Below the pieces are notes generated by a model. It was not told the DNA's origin. It ran no database searches and saw nothing but the letters and a program-made list of their open reading frames with translations. A stretch of 64,000 nucleotides of DNA from Oscillospiraceae bacterium. Lineage in GTDB: Bacteria; Bacillota; Clostridia; Oscillospirales; Oscillospiraceae. The DNA lies in NCBI GenBank assembly GCA_904501855.1, contig CAJGCI010000001.1, positions 1 to 64,000 on the forward strand, given 5' to 3'. Made by a program: the position numbers and the translations under genes. Positions 36,266 through 45,401 of this stretch are shown here, piece after piece (position 1 is the first letter of the stretch; every line of letters starts with the position of its first letter).

Positions 36266-36805
36266 ATGGTTGATACTAAGAATTACAAAAAGTACATTGC
36301 CGTAGGCAGTTTGAAGATGCCGAACAGCCTTGTGGGATCATTCCGTAAAAAAGATGACGAGAGCTTCACGTGCGATATCATCATGAATGACGATAAAGTA
36401 GATGAAGCCGGATTCATCACATGTGCCACAACGATGTTTCCGGACAAGGCTGTAATCTATATTACAAAAGACATGCTGGACGCTTTGCAGCAGGATGATG
36501 ATATTGCGTTGTTTGATCTTTACCGCGAACTGGGCCATATTGAATGCGGTCACTTCAATTTACCGGAAGATGCGGGAGAAATGACGCAGGAAGAATCTAT
36601 GGAACTGATGGATAAACAGGATATGGAGGCCGACGCATTTGCCGCTGAATTTGTCGGTAAGGATACCGCATTATCCGTATTAAAAGATTTACTGAAGACC
36701 CGAGCAAAGGTCGACCGTGATCTGCATCTCAACGGAACACCTGCAAGTGTGCAGCGTATTCGGAAATACAGAGCCCGTATCAGTGCTTTGGAGGCTCTTC
36801 AGTAA
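36266..36805 (+). CDS. Degenerate ImmA/IrrE-like zincin-fold protein
   Basis: 179-residue soluble protein not matched to a named gene. The middle has a helix resembling the zinc-peptidase motif: LYRELGHIECGHF at 85-97, where Arg87 replaces the first histidine of HExxH, while Glu88, His91 and a downstream QDMEADAFAAEFVG helix at 118-131 (the usual third-ligand helix of ImmA/M78-like peptidases) are kept. Peptidase activity is therefore doubtful. The start at 36266 is preferred for AGGAG upstream, though the spacing of 11 bases is long; an upstream in-frame ATG at 36221 has no good site. The gene ends directly against the convergent pseudouridine synthase gene. Confidence 0.75.
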   Translation: MVDTKNYKKYIAVGSLKMPNSLVGSFRKKDDESFTCDIIMNDDKVDEAGFITCATTMFPDKAVIYITKDMLDALQQDDDIALFDLYRELGHIECGHFNLPEDAGEMTQEESMELMDKQDMEADAFAAEFVGKDTALSVLKDLLKTRAKVDRDLHLNGTPASVQRIRKYRARISALEALQ

Positions 36806-37483
36806 TCATAAAATCATTATTTCGTTTTTAATCTCCGGCAGAGAGAACGCATTCCAGGGTTCTCTTTGCGGGGGATTTTTTTGCGCAAGTATCCTCTTTC
36901 CGCTCACAGGATGCCGGAATGCGATCTGATAGGACCACAGAGCAATGGGAAAACTGCAGTCCGTATCCTGAGAATACTTGCGGTCACCGGCGACGGGTGT
37001 TCCTCTGGAAGAAAACTGACACCGGATCTGATGCGTACGCCCGGTCAAAAGCTTGATCCTCACAAGCTCCATTCCCTCTGTTTTTCCGATTACCTGATAA
37101 CGAAGTTGTGCAAACTGAGAATCTGCAGTTCCTTCCGGAACCACATAGGTCTTACGCTCTTCCCTGTTCCGCCGAAGATAGTCTTCCATCAATCCATTAT
37201 CATTCTCCATTTCGCCCCGGATCACGGCAAGATATTCTTTATGGAATTCGTGTTCACTGATCTGCGCTGACAGGGTCCTTGCGATCTCGCTGCTTCTTGC
37301 AAACAGCATCAACCCGCTGACCATCTGATCCAGACGATGTACGGTTCGAATGTCACCAGACTTGATTTCAGCACGAACAAGTTCCGGCATTCCTCCGGGG
37401 ATATCCGTGGAATTGGTTCCTGCAGGCTTTATCGCGATAACGATATCAGCATCGGAATATACGATCTCAACTTTATTATTCAT
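36806..37483 (-). CDS. RluA family RNA pseudouridine synthase
   Basis: 225-residue enzyme converting specific uridines in rRNA or tRNA to pseudouridine. The catalytic aspartate is in VHRLDQMVSGLMLFAR near residue 52; the later LLTGRTHQIRCQFSSRGTPVAGDRKY block is typical. It lacks the N-terminal S4 domain of RluC/RluD types, like the short RluA/YjbO group. The target site cannot be told. It overlaps the end of the methionine gamma-lyase-like gene by 8 bases, so both are co-expressed, and its stop lies directly beside the stop of the opposite gene. Confidence 0.93.
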   Translation of the reverse strand: MNNKVEIVYSDADIVIAIKPAGTNSTDIPGGMPELVRAEIKSGDIRTVHRLDQMVSGLMLFARSSEIARTLSAQISEHEFHKEYLAVIRGEMENDNGLMEDYLRRNREERKTYVVPEGTADSQFAQLRYQVIGKTEGMELVRIKLLTGRTHQIRCQFSSRGTPVAGDRKYSQDTDCSFPIALWSYQIAFRHPVSGKRILAQKNPPQREPWNAFSLPEIKNEIMIL

Positions 37484-38735
37484 CTTTTAAAAACTCATTG
37501 ACGGCATTGATAATACCCAGTTTTCCGTAGTCCCAGGTCAGTCCTCCCTGCATGTATACGGTATAAGGCGGTGTGACCGGACCATCGGCACTCAATTCAA
37601 TAGTGGATCCGGTGGTGAATGTTCCCGCAGCCATGATCTCTTCATGCGGATATCCAGGCATCTCACCAGGAACGGGAGTAACGAAGGAATCCACCGGAGA
37701 CGCATGCTGCATGCCCACACAGAAATTGACCTGATTTGCTTCTGTTTCAAAATCTATGGTCTGCACAATATCTGTTCGTTCTTCATCATACATCGGATCG
37801 ATACTGGTGATCCCGCAGAGCTGCAGCAGCCGTGCGGCAAAAATCATGGTCTTCATGCTGGAACACACGGCGGAAGGAGCCAGGAACAGTCCTTTATATA
37901 GGCTCATCAGCTGATTCATATTGGCGCCGAGATCTTTCCCGATCATAGGTGCCGTAAGACGTTCCGCAATATCGTGAATCAGTTCCTTTTTTCCGGCACA
38001 GTATCCGCCGGTCACTGCTATACCGCCGCCAGGGTTTTTCATCATGGATCCAACGATGATATCCGCTCCAACTTCCGACGGTTCTCGTTTTTCGGTAAAC
38101 TCACCATAACAGTTATCCACCATAATGATGACATCCCGGTTGACCTTACGAATCTCACGGATCACGTTCTCAATTTTGGCAACTGAAAGGCTTTTTCTGC
38201 TCGAATATCCGCGGCTTCTCTGAATTTCCACCAGTTTAACGTCATTTCGTTTCAGGCGTTCGCATATGGCAGGGATATCAAAATCATCGTCGATAAGATC
38301 GATCTGTTCGTATCGGATTCCGTTTGCAATGAGGGAATTTCTGCTGTCCCCCGAGATCCCGATCACACTGCACAGCGTGTCGTAGGGTGCTCCGGAAATG
38401 CTGATCATCGTATCGCCGTGGTGCAGGATCCCGCTCAGGGCAAGATATATTGCATGGGTACCGGACATGATCTGAACGCGGACAAGTGCATCTTCGCAGG
38501 AGAATACATCTGCATAGATTTTCTCCAGTTTATCCCGGCCGGCATCATCATAACCGTATCCGGTGATTTCAATGAAATCAGCAGACGAGACGTTGTGTTT
38601 CTGAAAGGCATTCAGGATCCTGGAGGACCAGTACAGGCTGATCTGCTCATGATGATCAAAGATCTTTCTGCAGTCCTGTTCCGCCTGTTCCGCCTTCTCT
38701 ATTACATCGTCTCTAATATCAAAGTCTAAATACAT
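37476..38735 (-). CDS. Methionine gamma-lyase family / aluminium resistance family PLP enzyme
   Basis: 419-residue fold-type-I PLP protein of the family annotated as methionine gamma-lyase or aluminium resistance protein (YnbB in Bacillus). The likely PLP lysine is in IIVGSMMKNPGGGIAVTGGY; other segments include VQIMSGTHAIYLALSGIL and MVDNCYGEFTEKREPSEVGADI. Start 38735 gives MYLDFDIRDDV with GGAG eleven bases ahead; the frame extends upstream through the gdhA terminator and is not used. The reaction is uncertain; a cysteine/methionine lyase is the usual guess. Confidence 0.88.
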   Translation of the reverse strand: MYLDFDIRDDVIEKAEQAEQDCRKIFDHHEQISLYWSSRILNAFQKHNVSSADFIEITGYGYDDAGRDKLEKIYADVFSCEDALVRVQIMSGTHAIYLALSGILHHGDTMISISGAPYDTLCSVIGISGDSRNSLIANGIRYEQIDLIDDDFDIPAICERLKRNDVKLVEIQRSRGYSSRKSLSVAKIENVIREIRKVNRDVIIMVDNCYGEFTEKREPSEVGADIIVGSMMKNPGGGIAVTGGYCAGKKELIHDIAERLTAPMIGKDLGANMNQLMSLYKGLFLAPSAVCSSMKTMIFAARLLQLCGITSIDPMYDEERTDIVQTIDFETEANQVNFCVGMQHASPVDSFVTPVPGEMPGYPHEEIMAAGTFTTGSTIELSADGPVTPPYTVYMQGGLTWDYGKLGIINAVNEFLKDE

Positions 38736-38776
38736 GGTATCATTTTCTCCTTTGAAAATGCTTTTTATAATATAAC

Positions 38777-38810
38777 AAAAAAGAAGGAGCTGTAAAAGCC
38801 CCTTCTTTTT
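38777..38810 (-). terminator. Terminator after gdhA
   Basis: Ten-bp arms AAAAAGAAGG/CCTTCTTTTT with inner GC pairs, 18 bases after the gdhA stop. The T-run is in the 3' arm on the minus strand. It separates gdhA from the PLP enzyme gene. Confidence 0.8.
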
Positions 38811-38827
38811 ATTTGTAACGTTCCAAA

Positions 38828-40177
<1,350 letters not shown>

Positions 40178-40240
40178 TTAACTTTTCTCCTTTTGCTTTT
40201 GATAAATATAATTGTATTTATCTTAACTGAAAATATTTTA

Positions 40241-40266
40241 ATCTTTAACTTGCAATTTGTAAAGAT
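40241..40266. promoter_or_regulatory. Candidate LysR-type operator between gdhA and the LysR gene
   Basis: Perfect 7-bp inverted arms ATCTTTA (40241-40247) and TAAAGAT (40260-40266) with a 12-base spacer, centred in the 200-base divergent gap. The T-N11-A-like dyad is the usual form of LysR-family sites; binding is inferred from position. Confidence 0.5.
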
Positions 40267-40377
40267 AACAATATAATTAGAGATATAAGGAATTCTTATA
40301 CCCATGCATTTGATTTGGTTATAAATCGGTTTAATATTGAAAACAGTGCATTTTATCACTATGAGGTAAATAAAAAC

Positions 40378-41244
40378 ATGGATGATAGAAAATTAACTAC
40401 TCTGCTGGCTGCCGTGGAGCACGGTAGTCTGAGCAAAGCAGCGGCTTCTCTCGGTCTGACGCAGGCCGGTGTTACACAGATGATGAACAGTCTGGAGGAA
40501 GAACTGGGCTGTACACTGCTGATACGAACCTATAACGGAATCAAGCTCACCCCTGCAGGAGAAGAACTTCTCCCCTTCATCCGGGATGCTGCCGCATCTC
40601 TGAATCATTTACGAGAAGAAGCAAATAATTATGTTATGGGACAGCTGAAAACCATTCGGATCGGCATTTATCCCAGCATCACAAAATCATGGCTTCCGCA
40701 GGTTCTTAAAGATTATAAAAAAGAATACCCGTCCACTTCCATTGACATCACGGTGGGCGGCGAGGAAATTCCGCGATATTTGGACGAGAACATTATTGAC
40801 ATCGCAATTGCAGAAGAGAACCAGAAAGGAAATTACTGCTGGAATACGATTTGCGAAGATACGTATTATGCGATCGTACCGCAGAATCATGAATTGAGCT
40901 CAAAAGATATCGTGGAGATCGATGAACTGCTGAAGTACCCGTTCATCATGTCCCAGATCAACGAGCTGAAAGAAAAACTGAAACCGTATACCAACGCCAA
41001 GATCGTTGAAACGATACAGATCCATTCCATTGATGACGACGCTCTGATCTCACTGGTGGAACAGGGACTTGGCGTATCCATACTTCCCGGTCTTTCTCTG
41101 AAAGATATCAGTGAGAATGTGTGTGTCCTTCCTTTAAAACCGGAACTGAAAAGAAAACTTGGAATCATGATGCCCCGTTCGGTTCGGGAACAGGTGCAGA
41201 CCTTTGTAGATTTCGTCCATCACTTGGATATCTCTAAATATTAA
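40378..41244 (+). CDS. LysR family transcriptional regulator, probable gdhA regulator
   Basis: 288-residue LysR-type regulator. The N-terminal winged helix-turn-helix is seen in LLAAVEHGSLSKAAASLGLTQAGVTQMMNSLEEELGCTLLIR (about 7-48); the effector-binding domain follows from about 88 (IRIGIYPSITKSWLPQVL). Start 40378 gives MDDRKLTTL, with GAGG ten bases upstream; the 21 extra residues of the longer frame precede the usual start. Divergent from gdhA, like gltC and its glutamate synthase target in Bacillus; control of gdhA is inferred. Its original terminator is interrupted by an IS3-type remnant. Confidence 0.92.
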   Translation: MDDRKLTTLLAAVEHGSLSKAAASLGLTQAGVTQMMNSLEEELGCTLLIRTYNGIKLTPAGEELLPFIRDAAASLNHLREEANNYVMGQLKTIRIGIYPSITKSWLPQVLKDYKKEYPSTSIDITVGGEEIPRYLDENIIDIAIAEENQKGNYCWNTICEDTYYAIVPQNHELSSKDIVEIDELLKYPFIMSQINELKEKLKPYTNAKIVETIQIHSIDDDALISLVEQGLGVSILPGLSLKDISENVCVLPLKPELKRKLGIMMPRSVREQVQTFVDFVHHLDISKY

Positions 41245-41258
41245 AACAAGCTGGAATT

Positions 41259-41436
41259 TGATGTGTACCCTCTTTATTGGACAACCAGTAAGGAGGGTAT
41301 TTTTATGCGCTATTACAACAACGAACGGATTCAGGCAAAAACAAACTGGATGCCTCCCGTTAAATACAGGAAAGCATCCAGCTCTTGTGCCTAATTCATA
41401 AATATTCTATGTGTCCAGGATTCTGGGTACATATCA
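41259..41436 (+). mobile_element. Internally deleted IS3-family element (178 bp, MITE-like)
   Basis: Ends form imperfect inverted repeats, 18 of 25 matching: left TGATGTGTACCC...TGGACA (41259-41283), right, read inward, TGATATGTACCC...TGGACA (41412-41436). ATT flanks both sides (41256-41258 and 41437-41439), a 3-bp target duplication as usual for IS3. Inside, 41305-41394 encodes only the last residues of an IS3 OrfB transposase. Most of the element is deleted. Confidence 0.85.
41305..41394 (+). pseudogene. Remnant of IS3-family transposase OrfB C-terminus
   Basis: A 29-codon frame starting MRYYNNERIQAK and containing WMPPVKYRKAS; YYNNERIQAK...PVKYR is the conserved C-terminal end of IS3/IS150-type OrfB integrase domains. 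AAGGAGGG and an ATG stand directly before it, probably the original start of the first transposase gene, now joined by a deletion to the end of the second. It cannot act as a transposase. Confidence 0.85.
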
Positions 41437-41454
41437 ATTATTCCAGCTTGTTTT

Positions 41455-42006
41455 TTAATGATTATATCCAGTTGCTTTTCGGATCCGTTCCGCTTCCTGA
41501 GAACCGCAGCATCGTTCCACAATGGAAAGTCCAAAAGGAATCGCAGCGCCAAGTCCCCAGGCCGTAATAATATTCCCGTCTGCAACTACTTCGCGGCTGA
41601 CATATTTAGCTGAAGTCAGTTCTTCAATGAATTTATGGTGCACGGTAGCTTCTTTTCCTGACAGGATTCCTGCGGTTTCCAGAACAACGGGAGCTGCACA
41701 GATAGCAGCGACCAGCTTTCCTTCCCGGTAAAAATCAGAAACAACGGACAGAACTCTGGGATCCTCCTGTAGATTCCGGGTCCCTGGCATCCCGCCGGGA
41801 AGTACGATCACATCATATTGTTCGAAATCCGTATTCTCAAAGGAACGGTCCGCCCGAATTGTGACCTTGTGGGAACTGATGATCTCTTCCCTGCCGTCCA
41901 GAGAAACGATATCCGTATCGATCTTCGCTCTTCGTAGCAGATCCACAACGATCAGACCTTCACATTCTTCCAGTCCCTGCGCAAACAGCACGGCAGCACG
42001 GCTCAT
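41455..42006 (-). CDS. DJ-1/PfpI family protein
   Basis: 183-residue member of the DJ-1/ThiJ/PfpI superfamily (YajL-like length and order). The nucleophile-elbow cysteine is in LVAAICAAPVVLETAG near residue 105, and the conserved acidic residue is in QGLEECEGLIVVD near 14-16. Such proteins act as stress-related chaperones or glyoxalase/deglycase enzymes; which applies here is not decided. Its stop codon touches the split terminator at 41440-41454. 19 bases separate it from the hexapeptide acyltransferase gene upstream. Confidence 0.9.
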   Translation of the reverse strand: MSRAAVLFAQGLEECEGLIVVDLLRRAKIDTDIVSLDGREEIISSHKVTIRADRSFENTDFEQYDVIVLPGGMPGTRNLQEDPRVLSVVSDFYREGKLVAAICAAPVVLETAGILSGKEATVHHKFIEELTSAKYVSREVVADGNIITAWGLGAAIPFGLSIVERCCGSQEAERIRKATGYNH

Positions 42007-42025
42007 GGAACACCTCCTGCAGCAA

Positions 42026-42706
42026 TCAGATCATTTTATTGGCGATCCGTTTGGGAACAACGGTTCGTTCGTTCTTGTAAATGCTGTTCTCAGGGATAAC
42101 CCCGCGGACTGATGATGTTGGATATATATTGGTATGTGCGCCGATCACAGTTCCAGGGTTCAGGACGCTGTTGCATCCGACTTCCACAAAATCGCCCAGA
42201 ACAGCTCCGAATTTTTTGCGTTTCGTCGGAATCTGTTCATTGCCTTTTACAACAACGAGAGATTTATCGCTTTTTACATTGGATGTGATGGAACCGGCGC
42301 CCATATGGGATTTGTAACCCAGGATCGAATCACCGACGTAATTGTAGTGCGGTGTCTGAACGTTATCAAAAAGGACTACGTTCTTAAGCTCCACTGAATT
42401 TCCTACCACACAATTTTTGCCGACAATAGCGCTGCCGCGAATAAAAGCGCAGTGACGGACTTCGGCATTATGATCGATAATGCAAGGTGCACCAATATAT
42501 GCGGATTCAAATACTTCCGCATCCTTGGCAATCCAGACATTTTCCTTCGGACTGTAGAATTCATCTTCCGGCAGAGTCGGACCGAGCTTCAGAATAAAAT
42601 TGGAGATATTATCCAGAACTTCCCACGGATACTGAACTCCTTCAAACAATTCTTTTGCTATTGTACGGTTCAGATCCAGAAGATCCTTTACTTTAATATT
42701 CATCAT
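42026..42706 (-). CDS. Left-handed beta-helix acyltransferase, GlmU C-terminal-like
   Basis: 226-residue protein with hexapeptide repeats across about 60-200. It resembles the acetyltransferase half of GlmU: PHYNYVGDSILGYKSHMGAGSITSN corresponds to the GlmU HLTYLGD...GAGTITCN stretch, with the catalytic-type histidine kept. There is no pyrophosphorylase domain. The ATG at 42706 overlaps the glmM stop (ATGA), indicating translational coupling; glmM supplies glucosamine-1-phosphate, the GlmU substrate. N-acetylation of glucosamine-1-phosphate or another amino-sugar phosphate is plausible, not shown. Confidence 0.8.
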   Translation of the reverse strand: MMNIKVKDLLDLNRTIAKELFEGVQYPWEVLDNISNFILKLGPTLPEDEFYSPKENVWIAKDAEVFESAYIGAPCIIDHNAEVRHCAFIRGSAIVGKNCVVGNSVELKNVVLFDNVQTPHYNYVGDSILGYKSHMGAGSITSNVKSDKSLVVVKGNEQIPTKRKKFGAVLGDFVEVGCNSVLNPGTVIGAHTNIYPTSSVRGVIPENSIYKNERTVVPKRIANKMI

Positions 42707-44049
42707 CGTACTTTCACCAGTTTTCCTGCAGTTCTCATGGCATCGATAATCATATCGACATACTGAGAGCATAATTCCTCTGTCTGTGCTTCCACCATAA
42801 CACGAAGTACCGGTTCTGTTCCGCTCTTGCGCAGAAGCACACGTCCACGGTCACCCAGTTCTTTCTCAGCACGAACAACGGCATCCCTGACTTCTTCGCA
42901 TTCCATGGTGGAATCCTTGTCATCCACTTCAACATTGGTCAGCTGCTGCGGATAAATGACCACCGGGGCTGCGAGAGTACTGAGCGGCTGTTTGGTCTCC
43001 GTCATGGCTTCCATCAGTTTGATCGCGGTAAGCAGACCGTCTCCGGTGTTGGCAAGGTTTCCGAAAATGATATGTCCGGACTGTTCACCACCGAGAAGAT
43101 GCCCGTTCTGACGCATATTCTCCGCTACATATTTATCACCGACATCAGTTTTCTCATAACCGATGTTCAATTCATCCAGCGCTTTGTAAAGTCCCATGTT
43201 GGACATTACCGTAGTGACCACTTTGGAATCTCCGAACTTGCCCTTTTCCTTCATGTATTTGGAGCAGATATAAAGGATATGATCACCAGTAATGATATTT
43301 CCCTTTTCATCAACGGCAAGGCAGCGGTCCGCATCACCGTCAAATGCAAAACCGGCATCCAGATGGTTCTCCAGAACAAACTTCTGCAAATGTTCCATGT
43401 GTGTGGATCCGCATTCGATGTTGATGTTCAGTCCGTCGGGAGTGTTGCCGATCACATAGGTGTCCGCCCCGAGAGCATCAAAAATACTTTTGGCCATCTG
43501 CCAGGTGGAGCCGTTGGCACAGTCGAGACCGATCTTCTTTCCCTTGTAAGAACGGGTAGCAAGAGAAATCAGATAACCGATATAACGGTTTCGTCCCGAA
43601 GCATAATCTACGGTACGGCCAATGTTTTCTCTTACTGCATACGGTATGTCATCTTCGGAATCGAGATACTTTTCAATTCCTTCCAGGACTGACTCTTCCA
43701 TCTTTTCTCCGGCACTGTTAAGCAGTTTGATGCCGTTGTCAAAATACGGATTGTGGCTGGCAGAGATCATGATACCGCAGTCAAAATCATCGGAACGGGC
43801 AATATAAGATACACTGGGGGTAGTAGTGACGTGCATCATATATGCATCAGCACCGGAAGAAGTCAGTCCGGCACAAAGTGCATATTCAAACATATAACTG
43901 GATCGTCTGGTATCCTTTCCGATAACGACCTGAGCCTTGTGATCTTTTCCGTAATACCATCCGAGGTAACGTCCAATACGAAAAGCATGTTCCACTGTAA
44001 GAACTTTATTCGCTTCACCCCGGAATCCGTCTGTACCAAAATACTTCAT
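42703..44049 (-). CDS. glmM: Phosphoglucosamine mutase
   Basis: Interconverts glucosamine-6-phosphate and glucosamine-1-phosphate for peptidoglycan precursor synthesis. 448 residues with the N-terminal YFGTDGFRGEAN, the phosphoserine loop MISASHNPYFDNGIK near residue 96, the metal-binding loop DGDADRCLAVDEKG near 240 and the phosphate-binding RKSGTEPVLRVMVEA near the end. It begins a coupled pair with the hexapeptide protein and follows a NagB-like gene by 27 bases. Confidence 0.97.
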   Translation of the reverse strand: MKYFGTDGFRGEANKVLTVEHAFRIGRYLGWYYGKDHKAQVVIGKDTRRSSYMFEYALCAGLTSSGADAYMMHVTTTPSVSYIARSDDFDCGIMISASHNPYFDNGIKLLNSAGEKMEESVLEGIEKYLDSEDDIPYAVRENIGRTVDYASGRNRYIGYLISLATRSYKGKKIGLDCANGSTWQMAKSIFDALGADTYVIGNTPDGLNINIECGSTHMEHLQKFVLENHLDAGFAFDGDADRCLAVDEKGNIITGDHILYICSKYMKEKGKFGDSKVVTTVMSNMGLYKALDELNIGYEKTDVGDKYVAENMRQNGHLLGGEQSGHIIFGNLANTGDGLLTAIKLMEAMTETKQPLSTLAAPVVIYPQQLTNVEVDDKDSTMECEEVRDAVVRAEKELGDRGRVLLRKSGTEPVLRVMVEAQTEELCSQYVDMIIDAMRTAGKLVKVR

Positions 44050-44076
44050 AAATAATAACAGTCCTCCGCCTTATAT

Positions 44077-44796
44077 TTAAATATCAGATGCAGCTGCGTC
44101 ATCCACATACAGATTCAGGTTCATATGAATCTGAAGCATGGAAGCTGGAACAAAGGGGATCGTTTTTCCATAAACAATTTTGTGCACTGCATCTGCCTTT
44201 TCTTCACCAGCAGCAATAAGATCAATGTTCTTGGCGCTTACAATAGTCTTGATGCCCATTGTAACGCCTTTTTCGGGGACATTCTCAGCTCCGCCGAAAT
44301 CTTCAGCGACAAGTTTTTTTGTCTTGTCCGTTAAAAGCTGTGTATGCGTGTAGGATTCAAAAGGAGTCGCGGGTTCATTAAACCCAATACTTCCGTTGAT
44401 ACCGATTCCTAGAATCATGAGATCGATTCCGCCTGCTGCTGAAATCTGGTCATCATATTCCTTCAGTTTATCCTCATCCTCCGAGCAAATGCACGGATAG
44501 AAGATATTGGCATCATTAAAACCGGCTCCGTCAAAGAGATTAGTTTTCATAAACGAATGAACGCTACCGGCATGTTTCTTGTCCAAAGCAAGATATTCAC
44601 AACAGACAAATACCCGGACACTGCCAAAGGATAACTCCCCTGCCTGTCCCAGTTCTTTCAATTTCTGATATACAGGAACCAGATCCCGGCCAAAGGACAC
44701 GCCCAAAACTGCATTGGGCTTCTCCTCCAGCAGATCCTTAACCTGACTTGCGATATGTTCAGCGGAAACAGCGATATCGTTGGTAATGATCTTCAT
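44077..44796 (-). CDS. NagB-like glucosamine-6-phosphate deaminase paralogue, active-site residues replaced
   Basis: 239 residues, aligning with NagB along the whole length (SFMKTNLFDGAGF, GIGINGSIGFNEPATPFESYTHTQL, GVTMGIKTIVSAKNI). The catalytic residues differ: by alignment with E. coli NagB, Asp72 is Cys66, Asp141 is Asn134 and His143 is Ser136; Glu148 is kept as Glu141. The phosphate loop GxxTGGTP reads GVSFGRDL. It is therefore unlikely to deaminate glucosamine-6-phosphate in the usual way and may act as a sugar-phosphate sensor or a different enzyme. Its place before glmM favours amino-sugar metabolism. Confidence 0.85.
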   Translation of the reverse strand: MKIITNDIAVSAEHIASQVKDLLEEKPNAVLGVSFGRDLVPVYQKLKELGQAGELSFGSVRVFVCCEYLALDKKHAGSVHSFMKTNLFDGAGFNDANIFYPCICSEDEDKLKEYDDQISAAGGIDLMILGIGINGSIGFNEPATPFESYTHTQLLTDKTKKLVAEDFGGAENVPEKGVTMGIKTIVSAKNIDLIAAGEEKADAVHKIVYGKTIPFVPASMLQIHMNLNLYVDDAAASDI

Positions 44797-44822
44797 TTCA
44801 TACCTCCATGAATTTCAAAGGA

Positions 44823-45278
44823 TTATTTTTCCGATAAGATCTTGGACAGTTCTTCCATAAAGGTATTGATATCTTTAAAGCTGCGATAGACCGAAGCAAA
44901 ACGCACGTATGCGACCTCGTCCACATCTTTCAGCCGGCTCATGACCATCTCGCCGATCTCCTGTGTAGCAATCTCCCGCTCCAGAGAGCCCTGGAGTTCC
45001 TGCTCGATCTCATCGGCAATATGTTCAATCTGCGCCATTGTAACCGGCCGTTTCTCACAGGCGCGGACCATGCCGTTGATCAGTTTCGATTTATCAAATG
45101 CCTGTCTGCTTCCGTCACGCTTCACCACGATCAGCGGGACCCGCTCAACAATCTCATAGGTAGTGAAACGTTTCTGGCAGGACAGACACTCTCTGCGCCT
45201 GCGGATCGATGTTCCCTCTTCTGCCGGTCTTGAATCGATGACTTTACTTTCCAGATAACTGCAATAAGGACATTTCAT
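44823..45278 (-). CDS. nrdR: Transcriptional repressor NrdR
   Basis: ATP/dATP-sensing repressor of ribonucleotide reductase genes. 151 residues: zinc ribbon CPYC at 3-6 and CLSC near 31-34, then the ATP-cone domain ([20 protein letters not shown], then [11 protein letters not shown]). GGAAGGAG precedes the ATG. The nrd genes it would control are not in the window. Length and domain order are normal. Confidence 0.97.
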   Translation of the reverse strand: MKCPYCSYLESKVIDSRPAEEGTSIRRRRECLSCQKRFTTYEIVERVPLIVVKRDGSRQAFDKSKLINGMVRACEKRPVTMAQIEHIADEIEQELQGSLEREIATQEIGEMVMSRLKDVDEVAYVRFASVYRSFKDINTFMEELSKILSEK

Positions 45279-45401
45279 ATATATACTCCTTCCGGGCTGA
45301 ATGTTCTCATAATTATTTCATGGTAATATTATGTCAAATTATAGCATAATAGAAATGCCAATGTTCAAAAGAAACAAAAGTTAACATAATTATTTAAAAG
45401 A

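Larger units (their letters stand above)
41243..41454. terminator. Bidirectional terminator split by an IS3-type insertion
   Basis: Arms AAAACAAGCTGGAAT (41243-41257) and ATTCCAGCTTGTTTT (41440-41454) are perfect 15-bp complements, followed by TTTTTT on the plus strand and starting at the stop codons of the two converging genes. About 180 bases now lie between the arms. Removing the insertion and one ATT copy restores a compact hairpin (stem ...AAGCTGGA, loop ATTAT, TCCAGCTT...). Confidence 0.8.
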
